NCBI RefSeq assembly: GCF_000972845.2
Contig: NC_040017.1
Location: 25,815,606-25,879,605, forward strand
Direction of reading: 5' to 3'
Source of the DNA: Larimichthys crocea
Lineage: Eukaryota > Chordata > Actinopteri > Sciaenidae
Length of the DNA stretch: 64,000 bases
Part shown: positions 1 to 11,862 of the stretch, one piece after another
Layout: every line of letters begins with the position of its first letter
How positions within the stretch are numbered: the stretch's first letter is position 1
Made by a program: the position numbers and the translations under genes
The notes under the pieces: generated by a model
Database searches by the model: none
What the model saw: the letters and a program-made list of their open reading frames with translations, nothing else
What the model was told of the DNA's origin: nothing

Positions 1-3000
1 TTGTTAGCATTCAGTGGAGTAATTAAGCTTTTTTATAAAAGGTTTGGCTAAGAGACTCTTGTCTTTGCTGCACTCGAGATCAAGTGGCTCACAAAGTGTG
101 TGAATCACTTAATATACAGTGTCACCAAGAAAAACCTAAACATCACGAGGCAGCCAGCTGCAGATATAATAAATGGATTAGTATGATTAACTACCATTTT
201 CACTTTTTATATCTTGATACTTTTAAACTGTGAGGGGCTAATTGTCATTCGTGTCAGTGATTTCTTGCAGCCAAAAATACTCATTACGGAGCTCTGTCCT
301 CTATTGTCTGAGCTTAATAAAGAGTTTGACATTAGCAGATGATGTAGAAATTCAAAGACCTTAAGATGATACAATGAAGGAGAAATGCTTGAAACATTTA
401 GAAACATTCAGTAAAACTGGCTGATGATTTGACTGCTTCTGTTTAAACATCTTATGTTGAATTTAAATGAAACATTAAATGAACGCTCGCTTGTTTATCA
501 AGTCATATTCATTCAGCGTAGTATCACTCCATATTTTTCCCCTGGTCATCCATGTACCACCTCCAGTGCTGCTCTTCCCAGAGCGTTAAACGTCCGATTA
601 CATTTTCAGACATTTATATACAGCATTCTAAAAAGAGTACTGGATGAGCGCTGTATGAATGATGAATATAACTTAAAACAATCGATTGGATATTAGATAT
701 CTATTGAAGGATCAGATTTTTGCATGCTGCGGTGCTGATTTCAATAGCTCTTAAGTGTTTTACTGTATTCATACGAATCCATACTAAATCTGTAACTCAA
801 GAAAAACAAAACGCTCAATATTCATCGACAGGAATCACTGTACTTTAGTTTAACCTTTAATTATCCAGGAAGAAGCACATTCCAGCACGCTATGAGCAGA
901 TATAATATATGATCAATATTATGGATGGTATGCAGAGATATTCAAAGCTCAGCCATTCTCACTACTACAAACCTGCATAATACATTATTCTGTGGTGCAC
1001 TTTGGTCGGACGCATTCATTTAAGAAACAGTGTAAAATGCTCAGTCAGCAGGCAGGCTGACACAGTTATATGTAGAGTATTTTATATGAGATTACAAACT
1101 GAAACAATATCCCCCCTTTGTGACAAACTGACTGCTGTTCCTTCATTGCCTGCAGTTTAATAAATTTGTCCTGGCAGTATGTTCTTGTTCTTTCACATGA
1201 CTTTCAAAGCAAACTCTGCTGTGTCATAATATGCGTTTCCAGACGAGCTGTAAGGTCAGGAGGTGGGACTTTTCACTATCCAATCAGCTTATTTGAACAA
1301 CTGAAAGATCCTTTTATTGAGAAACTACTTTTTTTCATCCACATAGAAAAGCAGCTCCCATCATACTGGCTTTGTACCAAATTAGCACCGATGCAGAAGA
1401 GCTCTATTCTATTACGTATTGACCAGTGGAGACTGTGTTTCCACCCACTCGCTCACTGCCTCCAGCAAAGATCATGTGAGATGACCCGACATGTCATATG
1501 ACCCCATCCGGGGGCAGCACCTGTGAGTTTCCTCAGAGAGCTGCGCGCCTGATAAATGAGTCTGCGCTGACGAGCAGCTGATGGAGTGGCTAGCAAAGGT
1601 CATGATGCTAGAGGAAGTTCCATTCTGCTCTCTCATTTCAATTTGGACCAACGCCGCCTTTTTGCAAATGCCTGATAACCTCAGTCAGAGGTCAGCCTGG
1701 TGGAACCAAAATCCATCATTTGGTTCAGACCTTTTCCATTACCTTGAGTTCAAATGAAACTTGTTGGTTCAAGCAACACTGGTTTAAAAAAAAAAAAATA
1801 AGGGAGGCATCTAATTTAGTGCACTGTGTGTCTTCCAAATTAGGTTGCGTGCCGTTTTCACTTAGGTGTAGCTACTGACTAACAAGGCCCCGCAGGGTGG
1901 TTAGTAGCAATAGATGCTGGAGGCATGCAGAGGACTTTTTTCCTTGACATAGCCTATATTTCTTTTTCTCTTTCACGCACCCATTGAGTCGAAACACCAC
2001 CTCACACACGTTGGTATTCTTTAAGATTGCTTCCAACAACATAAGGAACGTCCCATTTTTGAGGAGAAGATAACTCTTTAGCACAGAGTAGGATTGTTAA
2101 ATGGTTGAAAATAGGCGATACCTGCACACTGCTTCTGGGCTGTAATCTTCCTTGTTTATGCTATTTTTTTTTTCTCTCTATGTATACAGCTTTTGTGAGC
2201 ATATGTATTCATGAGAGAGCCACAGAGAGAGAGCGATACAGGAAGAGGGAGAGTGCAATTTGTATGGCAGTGCAGACACCTTGCAGCACATATGGACACA
2301 GGGGACAATTGACCTGGACGCTGTCTCCACTCACCCATACTCACAAGTGAAGATGGCCTTGATAAAATGTCATCTTTCAAATGGTCATATGGCAAGCTAT
2401 GGCCCCGTAGCCAGCCTGCGCCCTGGACTAGTTCCATAGACGGAGGAGGCAGGTGTGAATACTTTGAAAATGATGCCCTTTTGCCATCTCCTGCAGTTGA
2501 AATTTGCATCACAGAGAACAACTGCGAAATGTCAGTGGTCAATCAATTCACAAATAATCGTAGCCACAAAATGTAAGCACAGCATATCCATGGTGTTGAT
2601 AGAAAATGTAATGAAATGACCCCTTGTCCCCAAGAAAAAGAGTGAAAACTCATTTGCTTCACTGAGGGAAAATGTGAGGGGCAATTCATTCATGGAAATT
2701 AAACATATCCCTGGGGTAACGTATCTAAATATGCAGGGAAAATTGTTTTTTTATTTCTTTTTCTTTCAGTGTTTTCTTAGCGTTGCAAGTGGAACAGCAT
2801 GTAGTTATGGGGAGGGGAGGGGGTCTGTTCTATTTTCATTTGTTTGCATTTCAAAATAAAATCCAACTTGGGGCAGTTGAACATTATTCACAGGATTTAC
2901 AAAAGCACCATAAGCTATACATGATAACAGCACGGAGCTGTTGAACAAAGCCATTTTACAACGGCCTATTGAATTCTGCCCAAGTTCAGATCCTCGGGTC

Positions 3001-3722
3001 ATTAGGGAGTCCCGCGTGTGGCTGGCTGCGCATTCCAAAGCTAGCTGGGTACGATTGTTTGGCTCGGTTCTTTACTTCATTAATGCACATGAACTGCTCC
3101 CAGGCACCCTTGTCAATGCTAATGAGCATATTAGTTTGCTCCGAGGCCAGTCACTGTCTTTTGATCAAGTGAATATTGGTCGAAGATGCAGGGAACCTCG
3201 CACCAAAAGGACAGAGGGGAGAGGAAGATTTTGCATCCGTGGTGTCTTTAAGTCAAAGGGGTTAGGCTCCTCTGTTTTCTTTTTCACTACATCTTCCTAA
3301 CTAGACCAGGTGATTAAAAACCAGGCAGCTGCAGTGTTTTTCTTTTCGCTCTAAAGCAAGATTTTTAGGATAATTGCTCCTGCGAGTGAATTAAACAAAA
3401 AAACGCTTTTTTCTAAATGGCCTTTGGTGAAAAAGAAGCAATCTGTTCTCTGTCTTTAATGGTGCCAGTTCATTAGCATTTGATTTTGAGCTTTTGAGCT
3501 GAGCCTCTGCATTCATATCCCAACGCATGACTTCTCTGCCTCACGTGTTACCATTCAAGCCCTAAAGTAACAGTCCAGCCAAAATGTATGTTTCGAAGAC
3601 GAAACCGCTGTCCAATGGAGGACCAATGGATCACCATGGATCCTGATGATCGAGAGAAAATGTGCATTATCTGTGAAGCACAGTAGCAAACTAATAATTA
3701 TTTAGTGTACAGATAAATGTTG
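1..3722. other. Unique non-coding DNA, no gene recognised
   Basis: AT-rich single-copy-looking sequence. Open frames here are short, overlap on both strands and show no recognisable protein motif, so none is called. An A-run lies near 1787-1799 and a T-run near 2165-2174. A perfect POU octamer, ATTTGCAT, is at 2502-2509. The part from about 3000 to 3560 has a more even base composition than its surroundings, which could reflect a conserved regulatory element, but this is only an impression. Confidence 0.6.
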
Positions 3723-4002
3723 GGTGTAATTAGGGCTGCCACGATTAGTCGATTAGTCACGATTATGTCGACGAACAAAATCATCGACAACTAATTTAGT
3801 AGTCAGCGGATCTGGGTCGGCATGGAAAGACTCTGGGGCGAAGGTGGCTCAAGGCTCCGTCCGCGAGCTTTACAGCGCCTGCCCACCCGCCCCTCTCCGG
3901 GACAGTCAATTTACATATGACCCGATTAGTCGACTAATCGAAAAAATAATCGGTGATTAGTCGACTATCAAAATAATCGCTTGTGGCAGCCCTAGGTGGA
4001 AT
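3723..4002. mobile_element. Short non-autonomous hAT element (MITE) with target duplication
   Basis: The 264-bp body (3731-3994) starts with TAGGGCTGCCAC and ends with its perfect reverse complement GTGGCAGCCCTA. It is flanked by 8-bp direct repeats, GGTGTAAT (3723-3730) and GGTGGAAT (3995-4002), differing at one base. An 8-bp duplication and a TAGGG start are typical of the hAT superfamily. Both ends carry subterminal copies of the motif CGATTAGTCGA or its complement, a likely transposase-binding repeat, around a GC-rich core (about 3810-3905). There is no ORF of note, so it must have been moved by transposase supplied from elsewhere. Confidence 0.88.
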
Positions 4003-5695
4003 ATTGCTTTAAGGCTGCTTTGTCGGTGTGGCAAACTTAAACAAGACGTAAATAAAACATATTTAAAAAATGCTGCATTCGATAAATGTGAGTAAAGTAA
4101 TCGTAAATACGTGGACATTATAGAAATTGCTGTCTTATTTGTGTGACTTTGTGTATTTACTTGGCACAGATTGATTACAACTATGTTAAGGGGAAAAAGT
4201 CTTTTTGGAGGGTGTGAAACACTCGATTCTTTACGATCAGCCCACACACTGTGAGTCTCAAAAGAGCAATATTGCCATAGGTGGGAGAAAAAAATGCACC
4301 CTGAACACTGCACAGTGCTGAGCCAGAAAATGACAGATCCCTCTCAGCTACTTAAAAACACATCTCATTAATAAACTGATTACTCATATTGTACTTGATT
4401 CATTTTACACCCACTCGCATTCACAGTTTCACACACACGACTGCACCCACACACGCACACCATAAGTGCGCTTCTGGTGATGACCACGAAGCAAAACAGA
4501 CGGTCTCCATCATACTAGGGAGTTCAGAGAATACTTGGCTTATATATTTTGGCGGTTCTCTCAGATTCTGACAATCTTTCTCCCACGCAGCTTCACATAG
4601 TGTTATTATATCGTGGTATAATATTGTGAGAAGCCTCAAAGTTAGATACCTATAAGAGTTATATGTGGTTGGGGATGGACAAAGGTAAATACAGGAAGAG
4701 ATGTATAGCAAATAACGGCGAGGAACAACACTATCTCTGAAAATTCTTGTGTTCATTACTTCATGGGCCAAAACCAGTGGTGATCAAATCGTGTCCAGAG
4801 AGTAAACAGTCCATAACAGAAATGGAATAGTGAAGGAGGGAGTTTGAGACAAAAGGAGCTGTGGGTGATGATAGATGGGGGTGAGAAAGAGTATGAATCC
4901 GGCCAAGATCACAGGCATCCATCCCCACCTGTCAGAGTGACTAATTTCCAAGTGGGAGCTGGGCACTGGCAAGCCGAGTGCCTCGGGTCAAAAGAGCCGC
5001 TTGGGTTACAGCGAGGTCTTCTGTACTGGCTGGGAGATAATGGCTGGGAGCTTACATGACACACCGTGCGCACCACCCTTGTTACAGAGGCTGTTCCAGC
5101 AATGGAACCACACGTCTGATCAATCACACCAGGAGTCATCACTGCTGGTAATACAGCAAGGCCATTGTATGTTTAATGTGGGGTGCACGATCTCCCGTAC
5201 GGGGCTGAAGTAACTCAGTAACTCCATCTGTAAGAGAGGCCGGTATGCGATTAATGTTCCTGGCAGAAACCTCTTAGAAGATGACATGTAAGAAATGCGT
5301 TGTTCATATACTGTCGAGTCTTTCGGGCGCGTTATAGTAACATCCTTCAGCCTATGTCGATTGCAGCAATGATGTTGTGGTGCCTAATGAATGCCGAGTC
5401 ATGCTGAGTATGACCACAACAAAGGTAGATTTTGCTGAACTGTGTTTCTCCTCCTCTGCATTCTCTATTAGCAAACCCCGACAGGATAAAATCTATTATT
5501 TCTATTGCCATAACTCTTACCAGCAACATTTCCAGGAGTATCATCAGTACTACTAGGTTCTTCTAAAGCCATTACTGCCTCTAATACAGAAATTTAGTTT
5601 AATATTACTACCTGTGCAGCGTATACTCCTCATACTATACTACAGTTACTGTTGCTACTACTTGTACTCCTACAACACCTAGTAGTGTGACAGTC
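4003..5695. other. Unique non-coding DNA
   Basis: No gene, RNA gene or recognisable repeat. Short CA-rich patches occur near 4430-4460. Open frames are short and mirrored on both strands. Confidence 0.55.
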
Positions 5696-6044
5696 CCTGC
5701 TTCGTCTGCTTGTGTGTGCATGTGCTGTGTCAGTTACTGGGTCTACCCATGATGCCTTTGAGGTGCCAGACAAGCTGACTGCAATATCCAACCAAATCTA
5801 CAGGATATAAAAGTCCCAGCTTCCAGCACGGCTCGCTCTTTCCCCTGCCAACACCTGCTGCAGCCTTTTTTGCTTTGCTTAGCCTTTGTTTGACTTTTAA
5901 CTCCACAACACCTTACCTGCCCTGTGCACACACACACACGGACGCTACTGATGTCCCTGACTAACACACCTCACATCCGAAGTTTAGTTTATCTCCTTTA
6001 TTACAATAAACAGCTTCTATTTATTGGCATTCTGTGTTTTGTCA
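5696..6044 (+). mobile_element. Possible solo LTR of an LTR retrotransposon
   Basis: The stretch begins TGTGACAG and could end at ...TTTTGTCA, matching the TG...CA rule for LTRs. It has a TATA box TATAAAAG (5806-5813), a pyrimidine-rich stretch downstream, and a polyA signal AATAAA (6005-6010), with spacing that fits a U3-R-U5 layout. No second LTR or internal coding region is seen nearby, so if real it is a solo LTR. I could not find a convincing 4-6 bp target duplication at these ends, so the boundaries are uncertain. The alternative is a decayed promoter plus polyA site of another kind. Confidence 0.42.
5806..5813 (+). promoter_or_regulatory. TATA box of the putative LTR
   Basis: TATAAAAG, a strong TATA match, lies about 110 bases into the putative LTR and about 195 bases before an AATAAA signal. 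Function is inferred from layout only. Confidence 0.4.
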
Positions 6045-8356
6045 CGGCCTATGGGCTGGATTATGACAGTTTAATTGCCACATTTGAAAATGTTGCATTG
6101 TCCCCCATCGACAATAAACACCAAGCACAGACATTTAAAACAGAATGAGTGAATTATATGGTAGTGAAACTAAAAGAATGCAGTGAAATAAAACAGCATT
6201 GTAAGTAAAATAATACACAAGAATAATACAAGAATTCAGGTCAAGCCAGATCAGTCTGAAGTTATGAAAAATAAGCTAGTCTGCATAAACAAAAATTACT
6301 TTAAGGAAGATATTAATTTGCCCAGTGAGATCTTTTTCAGCAGGCTGTTCCAAAGCCACAGGGACCTCGTGGAAAAAGACCCGATTACATTGTGTTTGCA
6401 GTCTAGACGGTGGAAATACTAATGCAGAGGCCAAATAATAGCATAATGAAGTGTCTCCCAATAGCTCTACTATCCTTCGTGACTCAGGCCTCTAGAACGA
6501 AACAAAAATAATTATCATTGCTACCAGAATAACACAGGGTAATGATCCCTTATTGTAGGGTCCTTCGACCACCATAGTAATAAACCTGAGCGCTGGATTA
6601 TAGGGTAGGTTGCTCTCTGAACTGCACTGAAATTACATCCTCCTCTTCACCTCTTCAATACCTTCCTCTGTCCCTTGCTGTAATAATAATAAAACAAAAT
6701 AATGTCTCTGACCTCTGATCTCATTACGACAGTTGCTAATAATCGTGGTCTCTGAGCTAAAATTTGGATTTCTGAGTGAACTAATTGTTAGAAATATAAA
6801 TGAAATATAATAAATACAGTAATCTGCTTGGTAGTTTACATCTATTAATTTTGAAACATTACTTGGGTTGAGTCTCCCCGTTCTAATAGAGGGTTTGTGC
6901 TGAATCTCATACTTTATCCAATGATGTCCGAATTGATTTTCACAGCCCACGTTGAAAAGGCTGTTATAAAAGTGAAGGTGAATGACAAGGGTCTTGCTGT
7001 ATTGTAAGCAAAGCTACTTGTTAAATGAAGTATGTGAGCCACCGTGCCATGATTATTAACATTCAGATTTACAAGTACAGGTGATTGTATGTATTCATAA
7101 AAGAGAAATCTTGATTTCAAAGGCAACTCATCAACTAGACTTCTCCCGTCTCCCCTTCAACGCCTCACAAAAAGTTTCAAAGATTGAACAAGACGTAAAA
7201 AGATAAAAAGCCTATCGCGTCTGAACAAACTGTCTAAACAGACAAAAACCTCTTACTTCTCCCAACAATGAAAATGTGATTTTGTCCTTTACAAATCTTG
7301 CTTTTGCATTTAAAGTGGCTTTTTTTGAACATAATTATTTATCTTTCATTTGCTGTACGAGTCCAATTTTAGTGCCCTGAATAGGACTCTGTCAAACATC
7401 AACATAATGCATGTCTTGAATCAAAAATTCATTTCAGTGACTCCACACTGAATGCGAGTTAAGGAAGATTCCCTAGATATGCACTCTGAAGGAAAATGAA
7501 ATATTAAATAGAGCAAAAAAAAAAAAAGTGAATAATTTCTCTGATGTTTGTTAGTTCAGTTATTATCAGTGCTTTTAAATATTTTACAGAAGAGAGCATT
7601 GTACATTTTTTCACTGATGCAAGAGCGTGTTGACCCTTAAATCAAGTTAAAACAGTGATATCACCAAAACTGTGCACCTATACCACTGCCCTCTGATATT
7701 ATCGATATGTTTCATAGAACGTCGTGTGCAGAAATGCTGAAAATTTAAATCTTTTTATGTGTGAATGTGCTAAACACGATTACAATCCCTCTCCTCTGAC
7801 AACAGCCTACAAAGGTTGATGGTCGTGCCATCCTCTTACAAACAGGTGTGGTGGAGTGATTGCAGCTGTTCCCAAGGTGTCTCTTTATCACCAGCATTCA
7901 TTGGTCTCCAGGAAATTGTTTTCAAACCTTTTTCTGTCGGTTTCGGAAAACATAAATGTTCTGTGATATTGATGAAGGCATTACACAATCATTTGGAAGG
8001 ACAGTCACGTATATATATATATTTTTTTTTAAAGGTGTAAATTACTTGCCCATAAAATGAACTGCAAATCTAACTTTAAAATAAGTGTGCAAGCTGTAAC
8101 CAATTAAGGTACTGAAATAGTCTTCATGTGATAAGAGCATTTTTTAAACGCTGATAAGTTGAATGAAGCATTCTGACTGCAAAACTAAATAAAACAGGAA
8201 TATTATCAGATATGGATGATATTTCCTTTCACACTGATCCAAAATATCTCTTCCATTGGACAGCTAATGGACATGTAATTCTGGCACTAGGGCAATATGT
8301 GCACAGATGCAACACTGCTACTGATAACTGGGTATTGCCATAACTTTAACCTACAG
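6045..8356. other. Unique non-coding DNA
   Basis: AT-rich sequence without a recognisable gene or repeat family. It holds an A-run near 7516-7527 and a short (TA)n/(T)n patch at about 8010-8031. Confidence 0.55.
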
Positions 8357-9125
8357 CTTAAAGCAACATTTCTACTATAAAAAAAAAGATTTTAGATCAT
8401 TTTGAAGCTGCACTGAGGTGTAATCAGGTAAAAATAGCGTTCCCACACTCATGAGTACATAAGTATATAACGCTTTACATCACACAGCACCAACTATTTC
8501 ACTGATTTTGGTGAAACTGCATCATATTTTTCTGGTTTTCCCTCCGCCTCAACTTTACAGCGTTTCCTGATGGACAGTAAAGTAAACTGTAGCTGCTGTT
8601 ATCTAATGTTAGCTCAGTTTGTTAGCCGAGCTGTCCGGACTGTGAGCTCAGAGAACCAGGGGAGTGTTAGTGTTTGTACCACAGGCATTTGGGGCCACCA
8701 GGGGAGGAGGAGGTTTTCAGGCCTGGGTAGCAGAGCAAGTGTTGTGCCAGAACTAGAGCTGGGCAAGCAGACAATGTAGCTGGACTCAGCAGCCTCGACG
8801 GACATCACAGCAGTGGCAAAAAAGTGTGAAGAACAGAGGAAGCTAAGTAAAAGAGTGAGTGACCAAACGAGGCTGAAGGACAAGAGTCTGGCTTTGTGAA
8901 ATACATGGCTGAAAGAGAGACGCTGTTGGACTAGTCAGTAACATTATCTGGCTGCTATGTCTCGTGTTGTTGCACTCACCTGATGTTTGGCTGTAGTTTC
9001 TGATCATAAATAATGTGATCATAACAAATACATGCGCACAATGGCCCATATCTACGACAGCTTGGCAACTTGGGGTGTTAGAAAAACAAAAATTTTCCAT
9101 TTGTATGCGGTGTTGCTTTAAAAAA
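8357..9125. mobile_element. Diverged non-autonomous DNA element (candidate)
   Basis: The left end reads CTTAAAGCAACA and the right end, reverse-complemented, reads TTTAAAGCAACA, giving an inverted repeat of about 11 bases around TTAAAGCAACA. Possible 8-bp flanks, ACCTACAG and AAATACAG, match at 6 of 8 bases. The interior (about 8600-8900) is more GC-rich and resembles, from memory, a repeat common in teleost genomes, but I cannot name the family. ORFs inside are short and not recognised. Confidence is limited by the short inverted repeat and imperfect flanks. Confidence 0.42.
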
Positions 9126-10521
9126 TACAGAGGAAAACAAAAATATAACCAGTTCACAAGCGCATTCCCTGGAGAGGTTATCCCTTCTCCTCAGAAAAAT
9201 CCTATAGTGTTACAAAAACATTTCCACCCTCAAGAAGAAGAAGAAGAAGAAGGGGGAGAAAAAGGCATGATATGGTCAAACTATCAGGAGGAGGGTGCAT
9301 GCCCAACAAACTGTGTCAGTCGGGAGGTTACCAAACTCACAAGGAGAGTGCAAGGCTGTTTTAGCCTCAGACAGAAAATACAACATCCTTTAAACCAGTC
9401 GAATTAAGCCTCCTGAATCCGAGTGGTTCCCGCGGGTGGAAACCGGGGGCTCGTCCTGACACAGAGGGTGGGTGGAGGGGGGGTAGGTCCTGCTTCTTGT
9501 CCACTGCCTGGGGAGGTGTGTGTGTGTAATGCAGAGAGAGCAGCTGAGAAAACATTTCAGTGGAGACAGACAGTCCAAACCTGCTCTTTCCCCAACAGCT
9601 GGAATAATAAAGGCTCTGATTTAAGACGGTTTAAATCTACCTCTGAGGAACACAATCTTAAATTATGAGGGGGAAAAATATCAGAGGAGTAAAAGGCTGT
9701 GACTCTTTAAATCATGCAACATCAGAGGCAGTTTTATGTTTAACATATTAAAACAGGAAGAAGACAATATAACCCAAAGTGGAAATATATAAATAACAAA
9801 AAATCTGCTTTTGTAGTCTGGCTGTCATCTTGTATTTTTGGTTGGGGGGTGGAGTGAGCGAGGCTGCTTCTGTTTTCTTTTCAGCTCGGGTTGCTATCAC
9901 GCCTCATGCTAACTACCCTGTTCTTTATTCAGCCCTGTATTTATTCAGAACAAGAAAAGCAAACAGCTGTCAAAAAACATTTTTTCTACAGGGTGTATGT
10001 TACTTAAATGTTTAAATTAAACAAATAAATTGGAAACTTTGGAGTTACAACATGACATGACATCATTCCCCAAACTGTTGCAAGTAAAACTGTATCGATG
10101 TGTATGCATGTTTTTTACTGAAACTACACTGGGGGAACAATAATAATAATGTGCTGCAATATTAGGTAGTACTGTGACTGGCAGCCTGTCATCAGTACAT
10201 TCCCACCCTCCTATGTCACGTTGAAATAAGTTCACTGTCCCATCAGATGAAATATGTACAGACGACATAACCATAATGTTATTTCAGAAGCCAAGCCACA
10301 TTAAACTTTACTATTCCAACAGGGGGGGGGATTTTGTTGCAGCCAGGTATCCAAACACATTTGAGTTGAGCAACACCTGCTGCTGTCATGACTGATATTT
10401 AAATCAGTCACAGACACTTTTTTCTGACACATTTTATTCATAACACGCACTAAAATGCACATAACACTAGGCACACAGTCACAGTGTTAGCTAGTAAATT
10501 AACCTAATTTGCACTTGGTCT
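9126..10521. other. Non-coding DNA with a short (AAG)n tract
   Basis: No gene recognised. It contains (AAG)7 at 9232-9252, G-rich patches at about 9465-9487, and a run of nine G at about 10322-10330. Confidence 0.5.
9232..9252. repeat. (AAG)7 microsatellite
   Basis: Seven perfect AAG copies, followed directly by a G-run. Confidence 0.9.
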
Positions 10522-10965
10522 ATGGTGCATTGCATTTTTTTGCCTTTTTCTATATCACCTGTAAGCTACATTATATTAAATATGGTAAACTCTCAGTCTG
10601 TCAGACTGCTGTCAGTGGACTCGTTCTACATCCATAAATTAAAAGACTACATTAACCAACTAGAAAATGGACATGGGAAGGAGACTGAATGGAAAACTGT
10701 GACTGGGTCTGGCTACTACTACAAACTTTTTAATTCTCCACTGATCGACGGAGAGGATAAAATACTACAGTATGCACTTGTCTATGAAAATCATGGAATG
10801 AAGTGCTCTTTTCGGTGAGTGCATTGCAGAACTCTTCGGGGAGTTAAAAGGCACGTTAAATTGAAGAGCTTGTTTTTAATTATTTTATATGCAAAATAGA
10901 TCATTGTGAATATATTTAGGACTTTGTGTTCTTGCAGGTCATGGAGAGAGTCCATGGTTTATTAG
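10522..10965 (+). CDS. Possible two-exon mini-gene or 3' end of a gene, unknown product
   Basis: An open frame of 98 codons (10522-10818; a second Met is at 10582) runs into a good splice donor, TTCG|GTGAGT, at 10814/10815. A matching acceptor with a pyrimidine-rich lead, CTTGCAG|G, lies at 10937/10938. Joining across this 123-bp phase-2 intron adds eight residues after the split Arg codon (SWRESMVY), and a TAG follows at 10963-10965. A polyA signal AATAAA is at 11003-11008. The protein stretch is hydrophilic and Tyr/Lys-rich (for example FYIHKLKDYINQLENG) and looks more protein-like than the other ORFs here, but I recognise no family. The start is unsure: real coding sequence could begin in an upstream exon. 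It could also be part of a decayed mobile gene, since the next two entries are coding remnants. Confidence 0.3.
10815..10937 (+). other. Putative GT-AG intron (123 bp, phase 2)
   Basis: Donor GTGAGT at 10815 and acceptor CTTGCAG ending at 10937, with a T-rich lead (about 10920-10933). The size is typical of compact fish introns. It is inferred from the splice motifs and preserved frame, not from transcript data. Confidence 0.3.
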
Positions 10966-11002
10966 ACTGACCACACAGACATGCACAGAACAAAGAGTGA
11001 GA

Positions 11003-11008
11003 AATAAA
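11003..11008 (+). terminator. AATAAA polyadenylation signal of the putative mini-gene
   Basis: A canonical hexamer 38 bases after the predicted stop codon. AATAAA is common by chance in AT-rich DNA, so its weight depends on the gene model. Confidence 0.3.
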
Positions 11009-11160
11009 TACAAGAGAGCAGATGCGAAATGTAATTAAGCGACAGAAAATGGATTTTTCAACCTTTGTCTTGATGATCTACTGTTGGCCCATATTTAAGA
11101 ATTTCTATTTATATATCACATTAAAGGGCCAGGAGCAAAAGGGACATCCGTGAAGAGACA

Positions 11161-11265
11161 TGACTGAATGTCAGGACCATTGTGTCAAATGTGGTTGGAA
11201 GTTCCTCGAAATGCCGTGATCACATTAAAGGCTGTTCTCGTTTGGGAGGGTAAGCTTTAGACGAT
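11161..11265 (+). pseudogene. Degenerate Cys/His-rich (zinc-finger-like) coding remnant
   Basis: One frame from 11161 reads MTECQDHCVKCGWKF, and after a one-frame shift the same strand reads SSKCRDHIKGCS. Read together across the shift they give a Cys-x2-Cys...Cys-x2-His-x3-Cys pattern like a small zinc finger. Each frame is soon interrupted by stops, so if this was coding it is broken. It lies about 400 bases before the LFEP/YTDEEL remnant and about 150 bases after the putative mini-gene, suggesting one decayed gene or mobile element. The assignment is weak. Confidence 0.22.
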
Positions 11266-11660
11266 GGCAACAAAAAGGCTAACGTCGATATTTTTCAACC
11301 TGTACTTTACTGTCCGATGTTTTTATGACTGATAGGGACATCAATTTTTTTTTAATCTGGTCCAGTATTGAGCGAGGGTGATGCAGTCTGCAGCCGTGAA
11401 ACAGGCTACAGTGTAATCCAGTGTACAGTAAGTGCCTGTTTATGCCACTGGCCTGCTCAGATTATTTTAAGTGTCTGACAACAAAATTACAGAGAAATCA
11501 AACATTGTCTGTTCCTTTCACCTGATCTCATGTGTCTAACCAAGTCTCACTCAGGGAGGAGGTCTTGTTGATCTCGTGAGAGCTTGGAAGACAACAGTGA
11601 GTGTAGTAATGTTGTGTTTGAGTGCAAAAATCGTAGCTTAGTGTTACAGAAATAACTGCC
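11266..11660. other. Spacer with possible 5' leader of the next remnant
   Basis: No ORF or repeat recognised. The last 130 bases lead into the ATG at 11661 and may be its untranslated leader. Confidence 0.4.
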
Positions 11661-11862
11661 ATGGCTAAATATTTAGCTGATTTCGGCAATGTGGATGACT
11701 ACCCGTGTTTATTTGAGCCAGGCTATTTATTTGAGTACACAGATGAAGAGCTCAAGACAAGAGTGGACGAGGAGAGAGAGAGGGCCGAGGCAGAGGAGGG
11801 TGAACCGGCAAAGCCTGGGAGACTGGTGGCGTTCCTGTGGGTGCTGTGACCCTGTGCTGTGA
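11661..11862 (+). pseudogene. Frameshifted remnant of a P2X7-C-terminus-like domain gene
   Basis: The 62-codon frame from 11661 carries LFEP (residues 17-20) and YTDEEL (residues 26-31), followed by an acidic Arg/Glu-rich helix. This is the N-terminal signature I associate with the fish multi-copy genes annotated 'P2X purinoceptor 7-like', in which it precedes a Cys-rich domain related to the P2X7 intracellular tail. After about residue 53 the expected Trp/Cys motif continues only in the next frame (11821-11853, reading DWWRSCGCCDP), which stops at 11860-11862. The 62-codon frame itself stops at 11847-11849. The LFEP/YTDEEL stretch also looks locally duplicated (LFEPGYLFEY). It is therefore a broken first exon with no clear downstream exons. 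Family assignment is from memory of motifs; I infer that these genes spread by duplication or retroposition. Confidence 0.5.

Noticed and set aside
2156..2542. 128-codon minus-strand ORF
   Set aside because: No motif, low-complexity origin (GAGA-rich) in part, and overlapping plus-strand ORFs.
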